Below are positions 8,707-18,050 of a DNA stretch of 64,000 nucleotides, in pieces. The position numbers and the translations under genes were made by a program. Position 1 is the first letter of the stretch, and each line of letters opens with the position of its first letter. The DNA is from Paracoccaceae bacterium (GTDB lineage Bacteria > Pseudomonadota > Alphaproteobacteria > Rhodobacterales > Rhodobacteraceae). The stretch spans positions 1 through 64,000 of the forward strand of contig JASMHC010000003.1 of assembly GCA_030750975.1 (NCBI GenBank), written 5' to 3'. The notes below the pieces were generated by a model. That model was not told where the DNA came from, made no database searches, and saw only the letters and a list, made by a program, of their open reading frames with translations.

Positions 8707-10368
8707 TTAGGCTTCATCAATTTGGCGAAACTCTTTTGGAAGCTCGATGTAAAAGGTCGTGCCTTTTCCAACTTCGCTTTCCAGCCCGATCTTGCCGTTA
8801 TGTGCCTGAACGATGCTTTTGGCGATGGCCAGGCCCAGCCCGGTGCCCTTGCGCTCCTTTCCGTCGGCAGCCTCAATTTGCTCAAATCCACGGAAGATCT
8901 TTTCAAAGGCCGCTTTTGGAATGCCGGGCCCGTTGTCGACAACTTCAATGCGATAGCGCTTATCGCTTTCACCAAAATTGACCTGCACTGTGCCCTTATC
9001 GGGTGAGTATTTGATCGCATTCGACATAAGGTTTGACATAACTTGTGTCATGCGGGCCGGATCAATGTTCTGTGAAGCAGATATCAGGTCAGTGTTAAGC
9101 GATAGATTCACATTGTGAATGTCTGCGTAGCCCTTGTTCATTTCCAAGACTGAGTTCAGGAACTTCACAAGGTCGGTCGGCTCTTTGGCCATTTCCATCA
9201 TTCCGGCCTGTAATTTGTGCATATCCAGGATGTCGTCCACAACGCTCATCAACTGGTCCACATTGCGAACCGCGATGCTGAGAACCGCTTTTGCTTTGGC
9301 TTCGAATTCTCCCAATGTGCCAGATTCCAGAAGCAGAAGAGACCCTTTGATCGAGGTCAATGGCGACCTTAACTCGTGGCTGACGGTCGAGACAAAATCT
9401 TTACGGGCCTGCTCTGCCTTAACCCTCGCGGTTGTATCGCGAATGATCGACATAAACATTACGCGGCCGTTTTTGCTGTGATGCAGGCGGGTTGAGATTT
9501 CGCCAAAGGTAGCCCCCCGCTTAACATTAATTGAGACAGAATCCTTTTGCCCGGCAACCAAAGGTGCCGTGTGTGCCCGGAAGGCGGCTTCGTTCATTTG
9601 TTCGTTTGCGTCGATAATCGTATAATTGCCAAGATTATCAGAGTCCCAGCCGGCGCATTCATTGGCCTTCAGATTGGCATAAACCATTTGAAGCGATTCC
9701 GAGTCATAGATGTAGATTTCGTCCTGCAAATGATCGAATACATCCTTGATGCCACGAACATGTTCCAAGCGGGATTGGTCGGTCCGAATTGAGACGGCTC
9801 TGATAAGTTGCCCGTCTTCGTCATGAATCGGGATGATTTTGCCTTCCACAAAGAGCGAAGAACCGTCGGCGCGGATTTCCTCGGAATGTCCGAACCAGAT
9901 TTGACCGTTCGTCAGGCAATCCCGAATCTCCTGATAGGTCGGATTTTTCACGCTGTTCGGATAAATACGGGCGATGCTGGAACCGATGATCTCGTCACGC
10001 TTGAAACCATAAGTCTCTAAAAAGTTGTCATTCGCCCAGATCACGATGCCGTTCGGGTCAGTATGGGTAACGATAGAGTTGGCGCAAAGCGCGTCATGTG
10101 AGAGTTCAATCTCGTTGCCCGATCTGCGGGCAATGTCAGATTTAAGATGCTGGATTTGGTTGTGCCGAAACAGAGAAACCGCGAGCGCGACAGCCATCAG
10201 GGCGTAAATCGCAAGGGTCGAGTAATGCTGTTCCGCGAAAATATGACCCATCGAGGTCCACTGGATTGCAGCCGTAATGACTGCGAACAGCGAAGCGGCA
10301 AGAACAGCTTGCAGGAAATAGTTTTGACATAAGGACAGTAGCTTAAAGCCATTCTGGTTCGCGTCCAT
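8707..10368 (-). CDS. Membrane sensor histidine kinase with two PAS domains
   Basis: The 553-aa product has two N-terminal membrane helices (about 19-37 and 50-68), PAS domains at about 90-205 and 210-318, a HisKA domain with His331 in VSHELRSPLTSIKGS, and a HATPase domain (N-box NLMSNAIKYS, DNGPGIPK, GTGLGLAIAKS). It ends without a REC domain, so it must signal to separate regulators. The neighbouring REC and Hpt proteins are the likely partners. The HisKA core is close to that of the PhnD-like kinase at 13315-16698, which suggests paralogy. Confidence 0.9.
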   Translation of the reverse strand: MDANQNGFKLLSLCQNYFLQAVLAASLFAVITAAIQWTSMGHIFAEQHYSTLAIYALMAVALAVSLFRHNQIQHLKSDIARRSGNEIELSHDALCANSIVTHTDPNGIVIWANDNFLETYGFKRDEIIGSSIARIYPNSVKNPTYQEIRDCLTNGQIWFGHSEEIRADGSSLFVEGKIIPIHDEDGQLIRAVSIRTDQSRLEHVRGIKDVFDHLQDEIYIYDSESLQMVYANLKANECAGWDSDNLGNYTIIDANEQMNEAAFRAHTAPLVAGQKDSVSINVKRGATFGEISTRLHHSKNGRVMFMSIIRDTTARVKAEQARKDFVSTVSHELRSPLTSIKGSLLLLESGTLGEFEAKAKAVLSIAVRNVDQLMSVVDDILDMHKLQAGMMEMAKEPTDLVKFLNSVLEMNKGYADIHNVNLSLNTDLISASQNIDPARMTQVMSNLMSNAIKYSPDKGTVQVNFGESDKRYRIEVVDNGPGIPKAAFEKIFRGFEQIEAADGKERKGTGLGLAIAKSIVQAHNGKIGLESEVGKGTTFYIELPKEFRQIDEA

Positions 10369-10590
10369 GGACTGTTCCTTTAACTCTTACCTAAAACGCA
10401 AGAAATGCGCTTACTCAATTGTTTCTACATTCGACACTAAGTAACGGATTTGACCTAATTGAGGCGAAATTCAAAAAAATTTGGGACGTATTTGCCGCCA
10501 AAAATCGACCTGTAGCCGTTGGATTTTCCGTATTTCTGGAAATTCTTTGGGCTGCTGCCCAGGGCCAAGCGTCACGATCTGATCAAATGG
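10369..10590. other. Gap between two kinase genes
   Basis: No gene is supported here. The stretch is AT-richer than its surroundings. It likely holds the promoter of the PAS kinase gene on the minus strand, but no clear box was identified. Confidence 0.35.
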
Positions 10591-13053
10591 TCAGGCTGCC
10601 GTCGCGGTGCCGTTGGCAGCAGGGAATGTCAGCGTAAAGGTTGTGCCCTCGCCCAGCTTGCTTTCCAATCGGATCGATCCGCCGTGCATTTCCACCAGTT
10701 TCTTGACGATTGTCAGCCCCAGACCAACACCGCCTTCGCGGCGGATGCCTGCCTTTTCAGCCTGCTGGAAACTGTCGAAAATCGCTTCCTGAAGCTCTTC
10801 CGGAATGCCTTGGCCGGTGTCCTGAACCTGAATCTGAATGTCGTGCCCGACGCGTTTTGACGTCACGTGGATGGTGCCCTGATCCGTGAATTTTATGGCA
10901 TTCCCGATCAGGTTCCCGAGGATCTGTTTCAGGCGAACCCTGTCCGCAAGTATCTTGTCGTGATGCACTTCAAAGGACAGGGTCAAGCCCTTTTTCTTCA
11001 CGGCTTTGTCAAAGTCGTTCACGACATCGGACATGAAATCGCTGATATCGATTTCAGCCAGCGCGATGTTTTCGTTACCTGACTCAATTGACGAAAGATC
11101 CAGAATACGGTCGATGATCCGCAACAACTGCTGGCCCGAGATGTCCAATTTTTCCGCATAGGTGGCGATTTCAGAGGTGACAGCGTCCACCAGCGACGCC
11201 GATTTTTTTTGATCCGAGACATTTTGTTTCAGATATTTGCGCAGATCGACCACGGAACGCAGGATTTCGGGTTTCTTGAGGAATGCGTTGAAGCCCAAAA
11301 TGACGGTCAGCGGGGTGCGAAGCTCGTGATTGATGACGCTGAGGAATTCGCTTTTCGCATGGTTCGACGCCTCGGCCTTACGCAATGCGTTCGTCAGGAT
11401 CGAAACATCCGAGCCGACACCGCGATAACCGGCAAAATCGCCTTGCTGATCGTAATAGGGCAAGCCAGTAATTCGCAAGGAAACACCTTTGCCCTTGTTG
11501 CCGCTCATCGAGTAAATGAAATCGGTAAAGGGCAGATGTTTCGCAGTGAATTTTTCCAGATATTTCCAATCGCCGCTTTCTTGCGCCAACTTGTCGTGCT
11601 GAAAGGCTTCGGCGCGGGTTTTCCCCAGCATCTCTGCCACCGCGACGCCAGTGGCGCGGGTGAACCCTTCGGAAAGATAGGTGCACCGGCCTTCACTATC
11701 CTGCTCCCAGAACCAATCGGTGCTGATATTCGCAATGTCGGCGAACCGTTGTTCCGCAGCGTCGCGGGTTGAAAGCGCGGATTGCAGCTCTTGGTTGGCG
11801 GCTTCAAGTTGGGCTTGTTGCTGGCGAAGCTCGGTCACGTCAAGGCGCACGCCAACCCGTCCGCCTTCGCGGGTTGTCTGATTGTAGGATTTCACCCACC
11901 GGCCATTGCTAAGCGGGTATTCCCATGCAAAACCGTCGATTTTCAGACTGTCCCGAAGTTCTTGTAACCATTCCTCCTCGCGGCCGATGGCGTCTGGAAA
12001 CTGACCCTGTTCCAAGCCGTACTGCATGATCTCGTCCGAGGTTGCGCCCAGCCGGACTGCGGGGGCACATTTGTCATACATTTCGCAGAATGCCTGATTG
12101 TATCCGGTCAGATAACCATTCTCATCATAGACGACAAAACCGGCCGGCAATGATTCAATCGCATCGTTAAGCCGATCATGTGCCTTGACAGCCAGCAGCC
12201 GTTGTTTGCGCAAAAAGTGGTAAATCGTGCCGATAAATACGGCCAGGGCCAGAAAAAACAAACGGTTTGCCCATAAACTATCCGACCGCGTGATCCAGCC
12301 GTTTTTCGGCACCACGACGATTTCCCAACTGCCCGTCGGGCGCTCGAGCATTTCGCGAACCGGTTCTTGGTTGAAAAGCGATGCATTGCCCCAAAACGGC
12401 GGATCCTGCGTGCCGTCCGGATGTATAAGCCGGATCGCAAAATCCACGCCCGGCCGGTCGATGTTCAAACCAGCATTCTGATAGAAATCTTCCTCGTCCA
12501 CCACAATGGACGAGAAACCCCAAAAACCACCGTTGTCCAGAAAGACTGGTGCGCGGATAATGAAGCCGCGACCGCCTTGCAAAAGGTCGATTGGGCCGTC
12601 GACAACCGGCGTCTGAAACTGAATTGCAATTTGTGCAATTTCGCTTTGACGATCAGCATTGCGAATATCAGCACCAAGAATGCCCTTGTTATCCTCTAAT
12701 GGATACACGCGAATAATCGTGAAATCCTTCAATGCAGCGATGTTGATGATACTGCTATCCTTTTGGCGCAGACCTTCCGCGAGTTCAGAGAATTTTTCCT
12801 GGCTCAGGTTCGGCTCAACAGACAGAACAGAAGACAGCCCTTGCGCCATCAGCATCTTTGACAACAATTCGTGATCTAGACCTGTGAGAATTTCGTTGGC
12901 TGCTGCGCGTAAGCCGTTACGCTGATGATCCAACGCGCTTGTGAAATTGTTTTGCTCAACCAACACGGAAAAATACAAGGCCGAGGCGGCAATGATGGGG
13001 TACATCAAAAGATGCACAACTTTCGCAATTTTGTCCGGAGTCGGGAACAGCAT
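10591..13053 (-). CDS. CHASE-domain sensor histidine kinase with two PAS domains
   Basis: The 820-aa product has a membrane helix at about 12-31, a periplasmic CHASE-type ligand domain at about 40-220 (NIAALKDFTIIRVYPLEDN and GGRGFIIRAPVF), a second helix at about 263-281, PAS domains at about 290-410 and 432-555, HisKA with His576 in INHELRTPLTVILGF, and a HATPase domain (NLIGNAIKFTDQG, DTGQGIPEE, GVGLGLTIVKK). About 40 extra residues (roughly 590-630) separate the two HisKA helices. CHASE domains sense small extracellular molecules, but the ligand is unknown. No REC domain is attached. Confidence 0.9.
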   Translation of the reverse strand: MLFPTPDKIAKVVHLLMYPIIAASALYFSVLVEQNNFTSALDHQRNGLRAAANEILTGLDHELLSKMLMAQGLSSVLSVEPNLSQEKFSELAEGLRQKDSSIINIAALKDFTIIRVYPLEDNKGILGADIRNADRQSEIAQIAIQFQTPVVDGPIDLLQGGRGFIIRAPVFLDNGGFWGFSSIVVDEEDFYQNAGLNIDRPGVDFAIRLIHPDGTQDPPFWGNASLFNQEPVREMLERPTGSWEIVVVPKNGWITRSDSLWANRLFFLALAVFIGTIYHFLRKQRLLAVKAHDRLNDAIESLPAGFVVYDENGYLTGYNQAFCEMYDKCAPAVRLGATSDEIMQYGLEQGQFPDAIGREEEWLQELRDSLKIDGFAWEYPLSNGRWVKSYNQTTREGGRVGVRLDVTELRQQQAQLEAANQELQSALSTRDAAEQRFADIANISTDWFWEQDSEGRCTYLSEGFTRATGVAVAEMLGKTRAEAFQHDKLAQESGDWKYLEKFTAKHLPFTDFIYSMSGNKGKGVSLRITGLPYYDQQGDFAGYRGVGSDVSILTNALRKAEASNHAKSEFLSVINHELRTPLTVILGFNAFLKKPEILRSVVDLRKYLKQNVSDQKKSASLVDAVTSEIATYAEKLDISGQQLLRIIDRILDLSSIESGNENIALAEIDISDFMSDVVNDFDKAVKKKGLTLSFEVHHDKILADRVRLKQILGNLIGNAIKFTDQGTIHVTSKRVGHDIQIQVQDTGQGIPEELQEAIFDSFQQAEKAGIRREGGVGLGLTIVKKLVEMHGGSIRLESKLGEGTTFTLTFPAANGTATAA

Positions 13054-13314
13054 GTCGTCTCCAGTTAAGGAAAGTTAATCAACCTAAACGTGCAATATTT
13101 TTCGACTTTAGTCAAATACGTCGACAACTTGTACTATACCGCTCATTTTCGATAGCGACAATCTGCGATTGAAGTGTCTCAATTTCAAATGAAAATAACG
13201 ATTTACACGGCATTGTGCACTGGCAATAAAAGAACGCTTAAAAATTCACTATTTGTCGTTTTATCCGAGACTATGCCTCAGTTTGCTCAAGAATTGCATA
13301 AACTGCCTTGGTAT
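13054..13314. other. Gap between CHASE kinase and PhnD-like kinase
   Basis: These 261 bases are AT-rich and hold no supported gene. A short plus-strand frame from 13174 runs into the kinase gene antisense and looks random. The region probably carries the CHASE kinase promoter, read on the minus strand. Confidence 0.4.
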
Positions 13315-16300
13315 TCAAGATTGAGTCCCGGCAACGATGCCGACTTGCTCCAAACCGCTGGACTGGGAAAAATACGCCTTGCCCTCGGGCTTGCGATGGC
13401 CAAGATTTGGCTTCGGCCGTGTGTCCGCAACATGCAGTTCTGATTGATCCAAGGCAGAGCGCTGGTTGGTTGATAGAAGTGGCAAGCGCACATAGAACCG
13501 CGTGCCGCCGCCTTCGGCATCTTCAAATCCAATGCTCCCGTCATGCGTGTTGACGATGGCCTTTGAAATGCTCAGACCAAGACCCGTTCCGCCCTTATGA
13601 CGCTCGGTCGAGGAATCGGCTTGTGTGAACCGGTTAAAGATTGTGGGCCGCGCCGTCTCGGGAATGCCTGCACCATAGTCGCGGACAGCAACCACGGCTT
13701 CGTCACCCTCGACCGTGACGGATATGTCAATCGGCATCCCCTTGTCCGAGAATTTCGCAGCGTTTGACATCAAGTTTGAAAACACCTGCTGAAGACGTCC
13801 TTTATCAGCACGGCACATAACCGGTTCGATTGGCGCCGTCAGTTTGAAATAGACGTCATGCTGACGGGCGTACCCGTTATTGAGTTCGACCGATTCCTGA
13901 ATGGCCGCGCAAATGTCGGTGTCGCCGAATTCGTAGGACATTTCGCCAGCTTCGATCTTTTCCCAATCCAATATGTCGTTGATCAGGTCATGCAAACGGT
14001 CGGCGTTCATGCTGGCGATTTCGATCATCTGATCATGTCGGTCCGAGGTCGCCTCGATCACGCCGGATTTCAGCAACCGCAGCGATCCCTTGATCGAGGT
14101 CAGAGGCGTGCGCAATTCGTGACTGATCGTCGAAATAAACTCGGATTTAGCCGTTTCGGCCTGTTTCTTTTCGGTGATGTCCCGATAGATCGACATGAAC
14201 CGAGGCTTTTCGTTTTCGGGTTCGATCAGACGAAGATAGATTTCCAGTGGCGTACCGTTTCGGTCGATTGTTTCGTAGGTCATTGATTTTTCATCACCGG
14301 TCATCAGCTCATCGCATTTTTCCTTCAGCCATGCCTGCTGACGCTTGGTGATATAGTCAAAGGTATGCCGGCCCCGCCAGCCTTCGTTCCCCCAGCCGAC
14401 GCGATCCAATGCGTTCTTGCTCATATAAGTAAACGCATAGCTTTCGGGCCAGAACATGTAGAATTCATCGTCCATCAAATCGAGAGAGGTGCGCAATTGC
14501 ATCAATTCCATTTCGGCCTGCGCATGTTCGGTGCGGTCGCGCAGGATTGCGATGAACCGGGGCTTGTGTCCCTTGGGGCTGGCAAGACGTATGTCGTATT
14601 CCATGACCTTTTCTTCACCATTAGGCGTTGTTACCTTGCGGCGGAAAACCTGTTGGCGCGTTTCGCCACGGATCAGCGGCCCCAAAACAGTGCCGCATTC
14701 CTCGGGGCTGAGACCTCCCACAAGATCTGACGGCGTCATATTCCGAAGTTCGTCGTCTGAAAGACCCAAGCTTAGTTTGGCAGCCCGGTTGGCGTAGAAG
14801 AATTTTTTCGTATCTGGCCAGAACATGAAAATCTGATCATTCACCGCATCCAGCGTGTTGGAAAGTTCCACCACCAGATTTCTCGTTTCAGTTTCTTCCG
14901 AGATGTCCGTAAGGGTGGCGACAAAGCGCGGCTCGATCCCGGTAACGTGAAGATATTGGATATGGAAATGCGTCGCGACCTTCCGGCCGTCTGGCAGAAT
15001 TCGGTCACGTTCAAACTCGATGGTCGCGCGCCTGTTTCCGACCAGCTTCGCAAGTTCGTCGCGCAGCCAGGCGGCATCCGATGCCGACAGGAAATCAAAC
15101 AGCGTTCTCCCCTCAAGCTCTTCCTCCGACAGGCCAAGCGATCGCTGCGCGGCAGAATTTGAAAAGGTAATGGCGTGGGTGTCGATCAGGAACTTATAGA
15201 CTTCGCCCGCCGTGCATTCCAGATAATGGCGCAAGTTCATCTCGGCCTGCGCGGCTTTAAGTTCGGTGACATCGGTGCGGATTGATGTGCAACCCGCGTA
15301 ATCGCCCGCAGGGCCAAATCGCGGAACGATCGTGCTTTGCACCCACCAAATGCCGCCATCCTTACGCCGGTTGGCCAATTCACCGCTCCAGATTTTGCCT
15401 GCCTGAATCGTGCGCTGCATGTCCTCGTAACGCTCTGCCGGAACGAGATCGGTGTGCAGTATGTCGTGCGTTTTTCCGATGATTTCCTTGCGGCTGTAAC
15501 CACTGACCTCCAGGAAACGGTCGTTGACATCGGTGATGACACCGTCTGCATTGGTTGTGGACATGATAGAGTGCTGGTCCAGTGCCGAATGATACAAGTG
15601 AAGTTCTGAATCCGCCTTGCGCGCACGTTCCCGATAAAGCCGGACATATTTTGAGCGTTGGCGAAGTGCGTAAAGCAACAAGCTGATCAGGCTAACCAGA
15701 GCAGCAGTCGACAGCCCGATTGTCACACGGTTTTCCTGCCAGAATTGCACCCTGCTGGATTTGCCCAGATATTGGAACGGTGCGGCGTTCAGTTCGCGCA
15801 GTAGTGCAACAACACTGTCATAGTCGGTTGCACTTTCCCAACCGAAATAGTCGCCCGCAACCGCCGGTCGGTCTGTTGTTTCGATTTTGGCAAGTGCGGT
15901 CAGAACATCATGCCGAAAGGCTGTTGCTGTGTTCGGGGGGTCGGCAAAAACCCATTCTGGGTACAGTTCGGTCGAAAGCGCGAAAGGAAATCCCGGAACC
16001 GAACGCATGCCCAGAATTTTGAACTCATCAAGGGCAATAACCCCTTGCCGCTCGAGCCATTCCAGCGTGCCAGTGCGCACGACACCTGCATCGACAGTGC
16101 CATCCAGTACCGCCCGCACAACGGTGGTCTGATTGCCATCGGCAAACTTAAGCTCGGCCAGGTCTTCGGATGGCGCAAGTCCGGCGCGTTTGAATTCACG
16201 TCGTGCAACGTTCCAACCACCAAAGGCCTGCGGCGCAACCGCCATCAGACTGCGGCCCTTCAAATCCTCAAACGTGTTCAGATCCTGCAACCCGCGCCGT

Positions 16301-16698
16301 GTGAAAACGACTGAACCAAACCGCGTGACAAGCTGCCCGTCCCAGGCGTTGACCAGGGTCAGCTGTTCTTCGAACCCGTAAAGGACGTTAATCACAGCAA
16401 AGGAACCGGGATCGGTGATCACAAAGTCATATTCCTTATTGGCAGCTCCTTGTTCGATTGCGCTGGGGCTAGCATAGGTTTTCAGTCGAAACTCGGTGTT
16501 CGGGAATTGGGTGCTCAGATAGTCCATCGTTGGTTGCCAACGGGAAATGGCCTCTTCGCGTCCCAGATGCGCACGAACGCCGATTGTCACTTCCGATGGG
16601 GGATTGGGCGATTGGTTTGATGTTTCCGCCTGTGCGCTGGTGGCCGCGATCATTGTCAACAACAAGACAACGATCAGCCCTTTGAGAACATTGGCCAT
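13315..16698 (-). CDS. PhnD-like periplasmic domain fused to a four-PAS histidine kinase
   Basis: The 1127-aa product starts with a signal sequence (MANVLKGLIVVLLLTMIAAT, cut near SAQA). A PhnD/phosphonate-type solute-binding domain follows at about 35-290 (VTIGVRAHLGREEA, DFVITDPGSFAVI, DLKGRSLMAV). Next come a membrane helix at 325-346, four PAS domains (about 370-485, 490-605, 610-728, 732-846), HisKA with His860 in ISHELRTPLTSIK and a HATPase domain (NLMSNAAKFSDKG, GTGLGLSISKA). I chose ATG 16698 because it begins the signal peptide, although its ribosome site is weak. In-frame ATGs upstream to 16827 give an implausible N-terminus. It is probably an uncharacterised anion or organophosphate sensor. 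Confidence 0.88.
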   Translation of the reverse strand: MANVLKGLIVVLLLTMIAATSAQAETSNQSPNPPSEVTIGVRAHLGREEAISRWQPTMDYLSTQFPNTEFRLKTYASPSAIEQGAANKEYDFVITDPGSFAVINVLYGFEEQLTLVNAWDGQLVTRFGSVVFTRRGLQDLNTFEDLKGRSLMAVAPQAFGGWNVARREFKRAGLAPSEDLAELKFADGNQTTVVRAVLDGTVDAGVVRTGTLEWLERQGVIALDEFKILGMRSVPGFPFALSTELYPEWVFADPPNTATAFRHDVLTALAKIETTDRPAVAGDYFGWESATDYDSVVALLRELNAAPFQYLGKSSRVQFWQENRVTIGLSTAALVSLISLLLYALRQRSKYVRLYRERARKADSELHLYHSALDQHSIMSTTNADGVITDVNDRFLEVSGYSRKEIIGKTHDILHTDLVPAERYEDMQRTIQAGKIWSGELANRRKDGGIWWVQSTIVPRFGPAGDYAGCTSIRTDVTELKAAQAEMNLRHYLECTAGEVYKFLIDTHAITFSNSAAQRSLGLSEEELEGRTLFDFLSASDAAWLRDELAKLVGNRRATIEFERDRILPDGRKVATHFHIQYLHVTGIEPRFVATLTDISEETETRNLVVELSNTLDAVNDQIFMFWPDTKKFFYANRAAKLSLGLSDDELRNMTPSDLVGGLSPEECGTVLGPLIRGETRQQVFRRKVTTPNGEEKVMEYDIRLASPKGHKPRFIAILRDRTEHAQAEMELMQLRTSLDLMDDEFYMFWPESYAFTYMSKNALDRVGWGNEGWRGRHTFDYITKRQQAWLKEKCDELMTGDEKSMTYETIDRNGTPLEIYLRLIEPENEKPRFMSIYRDITEKKQAETAKSEFISTISHELRTPLTSIKGSLRLLKSGVIEATSDRHDQMIEIASMNADRLHDLINDILDWEKIEAGEMSYEFGDTDICAAIQESVELNNGYARQHDVYFKLTAPIEPVMCRADKGRLQQVFSNLMSNAAKFSDKGMPIDISVTVEGDEAVVAVRDYGAGIPETARPTIFNRFTQADSSTERHKGGTGLGLSISKAIVNTHDGSIGFEDAEGGGTRFYVRLPLLSTNQRSALDQSELHVADTRPKPNLGHRKPEGKAYFSQSSGLEQVGIVAGTQS

Positions 16699-17027
16699 GC
16701 AGACCGGCTCGCGCATTGCGGATGTGCATGAATACATCATCATTCGCCCGTATCTTTTGCATGCGCTCCACAAACCCCGGATCAAAGGAGGGCCTGCAAT
16801 ATTCTCCGTTTGATAGATTTCTGCCATCAGTCCTCACAAAGGTTTTTGATCCGCTCAGCACGCAAAAGCCTGCTTACGAGTGTTTTATAGGCACTGTTTC
16901 TAAAACGGAAACAGGGCGAAAATATGACGCGGATTGTGCGAGTTTTGACGATGGACTTTTCGCAAGTGAGCCTTGAAAACGACTGTCCTGACGAAGTGGC
17001 TCGCAACCGATGCGCTGTTCACCGACA
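16699..17027. other. Gap of about 330 bases with one inverted repeat
   Basis: No gene is supported. The stretch separates the PhnD-like kinase from the solute-binding protein gene, both on the minus strand, so it should hold the terminator of the latter and the promoter of the former. The only clear structure is the inverted repeat at 16894-16914, listed separately. Confidence 0.45.
16894..16914. promoter_or_regulatory. Inverted repeat CTGTTTC-n7-GAAACAG
   Basis: Two perfect 7-bp arms, CTGTTTC (16894-16900) and GAAACAG (16908-16914), surround TAAAACG. It has no long T-run on either strand. It could be a weak terminator for the gene ending at 17028 or an operator upstream of the PhnD-like kinase. 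Confidence 0.4.
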
Positions 17028-18050
17028 TTATTTTTGCAGAATTGAGTTTTCCCAAGCAGACAGAAAACGTTTCTTTTTGAACGTATCGAGGAAAATCAGA
17101 AGGCCCGGACCAAGACGTATCCGTCGCAGGGAGTTTTCGACCGTCTCAAGTGCGGGATTAAGTGATCTAAGGGCTGACGTCTCTGACGTTGGATTCCACG
17201 CTTCGCCAACCAGAAAATCAACAAAAAGTTTGGCGTTTTCTGGATTTGTCGCAGTGGACGGGATAAGCACTGTTCGCATCATGACCGTTGTAAAATCCGA
17301 CGGAAACAATACGGCAACTTCGCCACTGTCCTTACGCGACAGGGCGTAGCTGCCTAAAACATTGTATGCGACAGCAAGTTCGCCGCTTACAACCTGATCA
17401 ATCATCTTTCCCGAGCTGTCATATAGCTTGGCGTCAAGCGCCCCCATAACTTCCGTAAGGCGCCAATAGACCTCGGACATCCGTGAATCTTGGGTCGCGA
17501 ACAGATACCCCAATCCGGATGAACGCAGGTCATATGTACCGACGCGCCCGCGAAACAAATCCGGATTGTCGCGCAGCAGCGTGATCAATTCTTCGCGGTT
17601 CTGCGGGAGCTCCAGATTCTCAAACGCTGCCCGCGACAATACGATCGCAGCAGGTTCCTGGGTAAAAGCGTAAACATCCTCTCGCCACTTCGCCCAATCG
17701 GGCAGAGTCGAAGTTGCTGCCGAAGAATGGGGAAGCGTCAACCCGTCATTGGCAAGTTTTGTCTGTAAATCCATCGCACTTGAAATAGCTATATCGAAGC
17801 TTTGTTGTTCCTCTTCGATCGCTTTCATCAATTCTGTGGTACTGGCCACGACATATTCCACGCTCAGGTTAGGCTGCGATTGCAGAAACTCTTCCAATAC
17901 AGGTTTGAAAAGCTCAACATCGGTCGTCGAAACAATTCGTAAAATCTGTGCCGACGTTTCGCTGCCGAGGATTAGACGATCCTCGATTTCAAAAGCCAAA
18001 AGACTGGTCGGATTCAGTATCAGACCAAGGAAAAGTACAAAGACACGCAA
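17028..18050 (-). CDS. Extracellular solute-binding protein linked to the TctDE sensor
   Basis: The 340-aa product has a signal peptide (FVLFLGLILNPTSLLA) and an ABC-type solute-binding fold of the iron/spermidine class (LRIVSTTDVELFKPVLEEF, later VVSGELAVAYNVLGSYAL). No permease or ATPase gene is nearby. The gene overlaps the sensor kinase gene by 31 nt and is the last in tctD-tctE-SBP. It most likely presents a ligand to the kinase rather than feeding a transporter. The ligand is unknown. Confidence 0.82.
   Translation of the reverse strand: MRVFVLFLGLILNPTSLLAFEIEDRLILGSETSAQILRIVSTTDVELFKPVLEEFLQSQPNLSVEYVVASTTELMKAIEEEQQSFDIAISSAMDLQTKLANDGLTLPHSSAATSTLPDWAKWREDVYAFTQEPAAIVLSRAAFENLELPQNREELITLLRDNPDLFRGRVGTYDLRSSGLGYLFATQDSRMSEVYWRLTEVMGALDAKLYDSSGKMIDQVVSGELAVAYNVLGSYALSRKDSGEVAVLFPSDFTTVMMRTVLIPSTATNPENAKLFVDFLVGEAWNPTSETSALRSLNPALETVENSLRRIRLGPGLLIFLDTFKKKRFLSAWENSILQK

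Noticed and set aside
13174-13443. 89-aa plus-strand frame in the kinase gap
   Set aside because: It extends antisense into the PhnD-like kinase gene, has no ribosome site, and its composition looks random.
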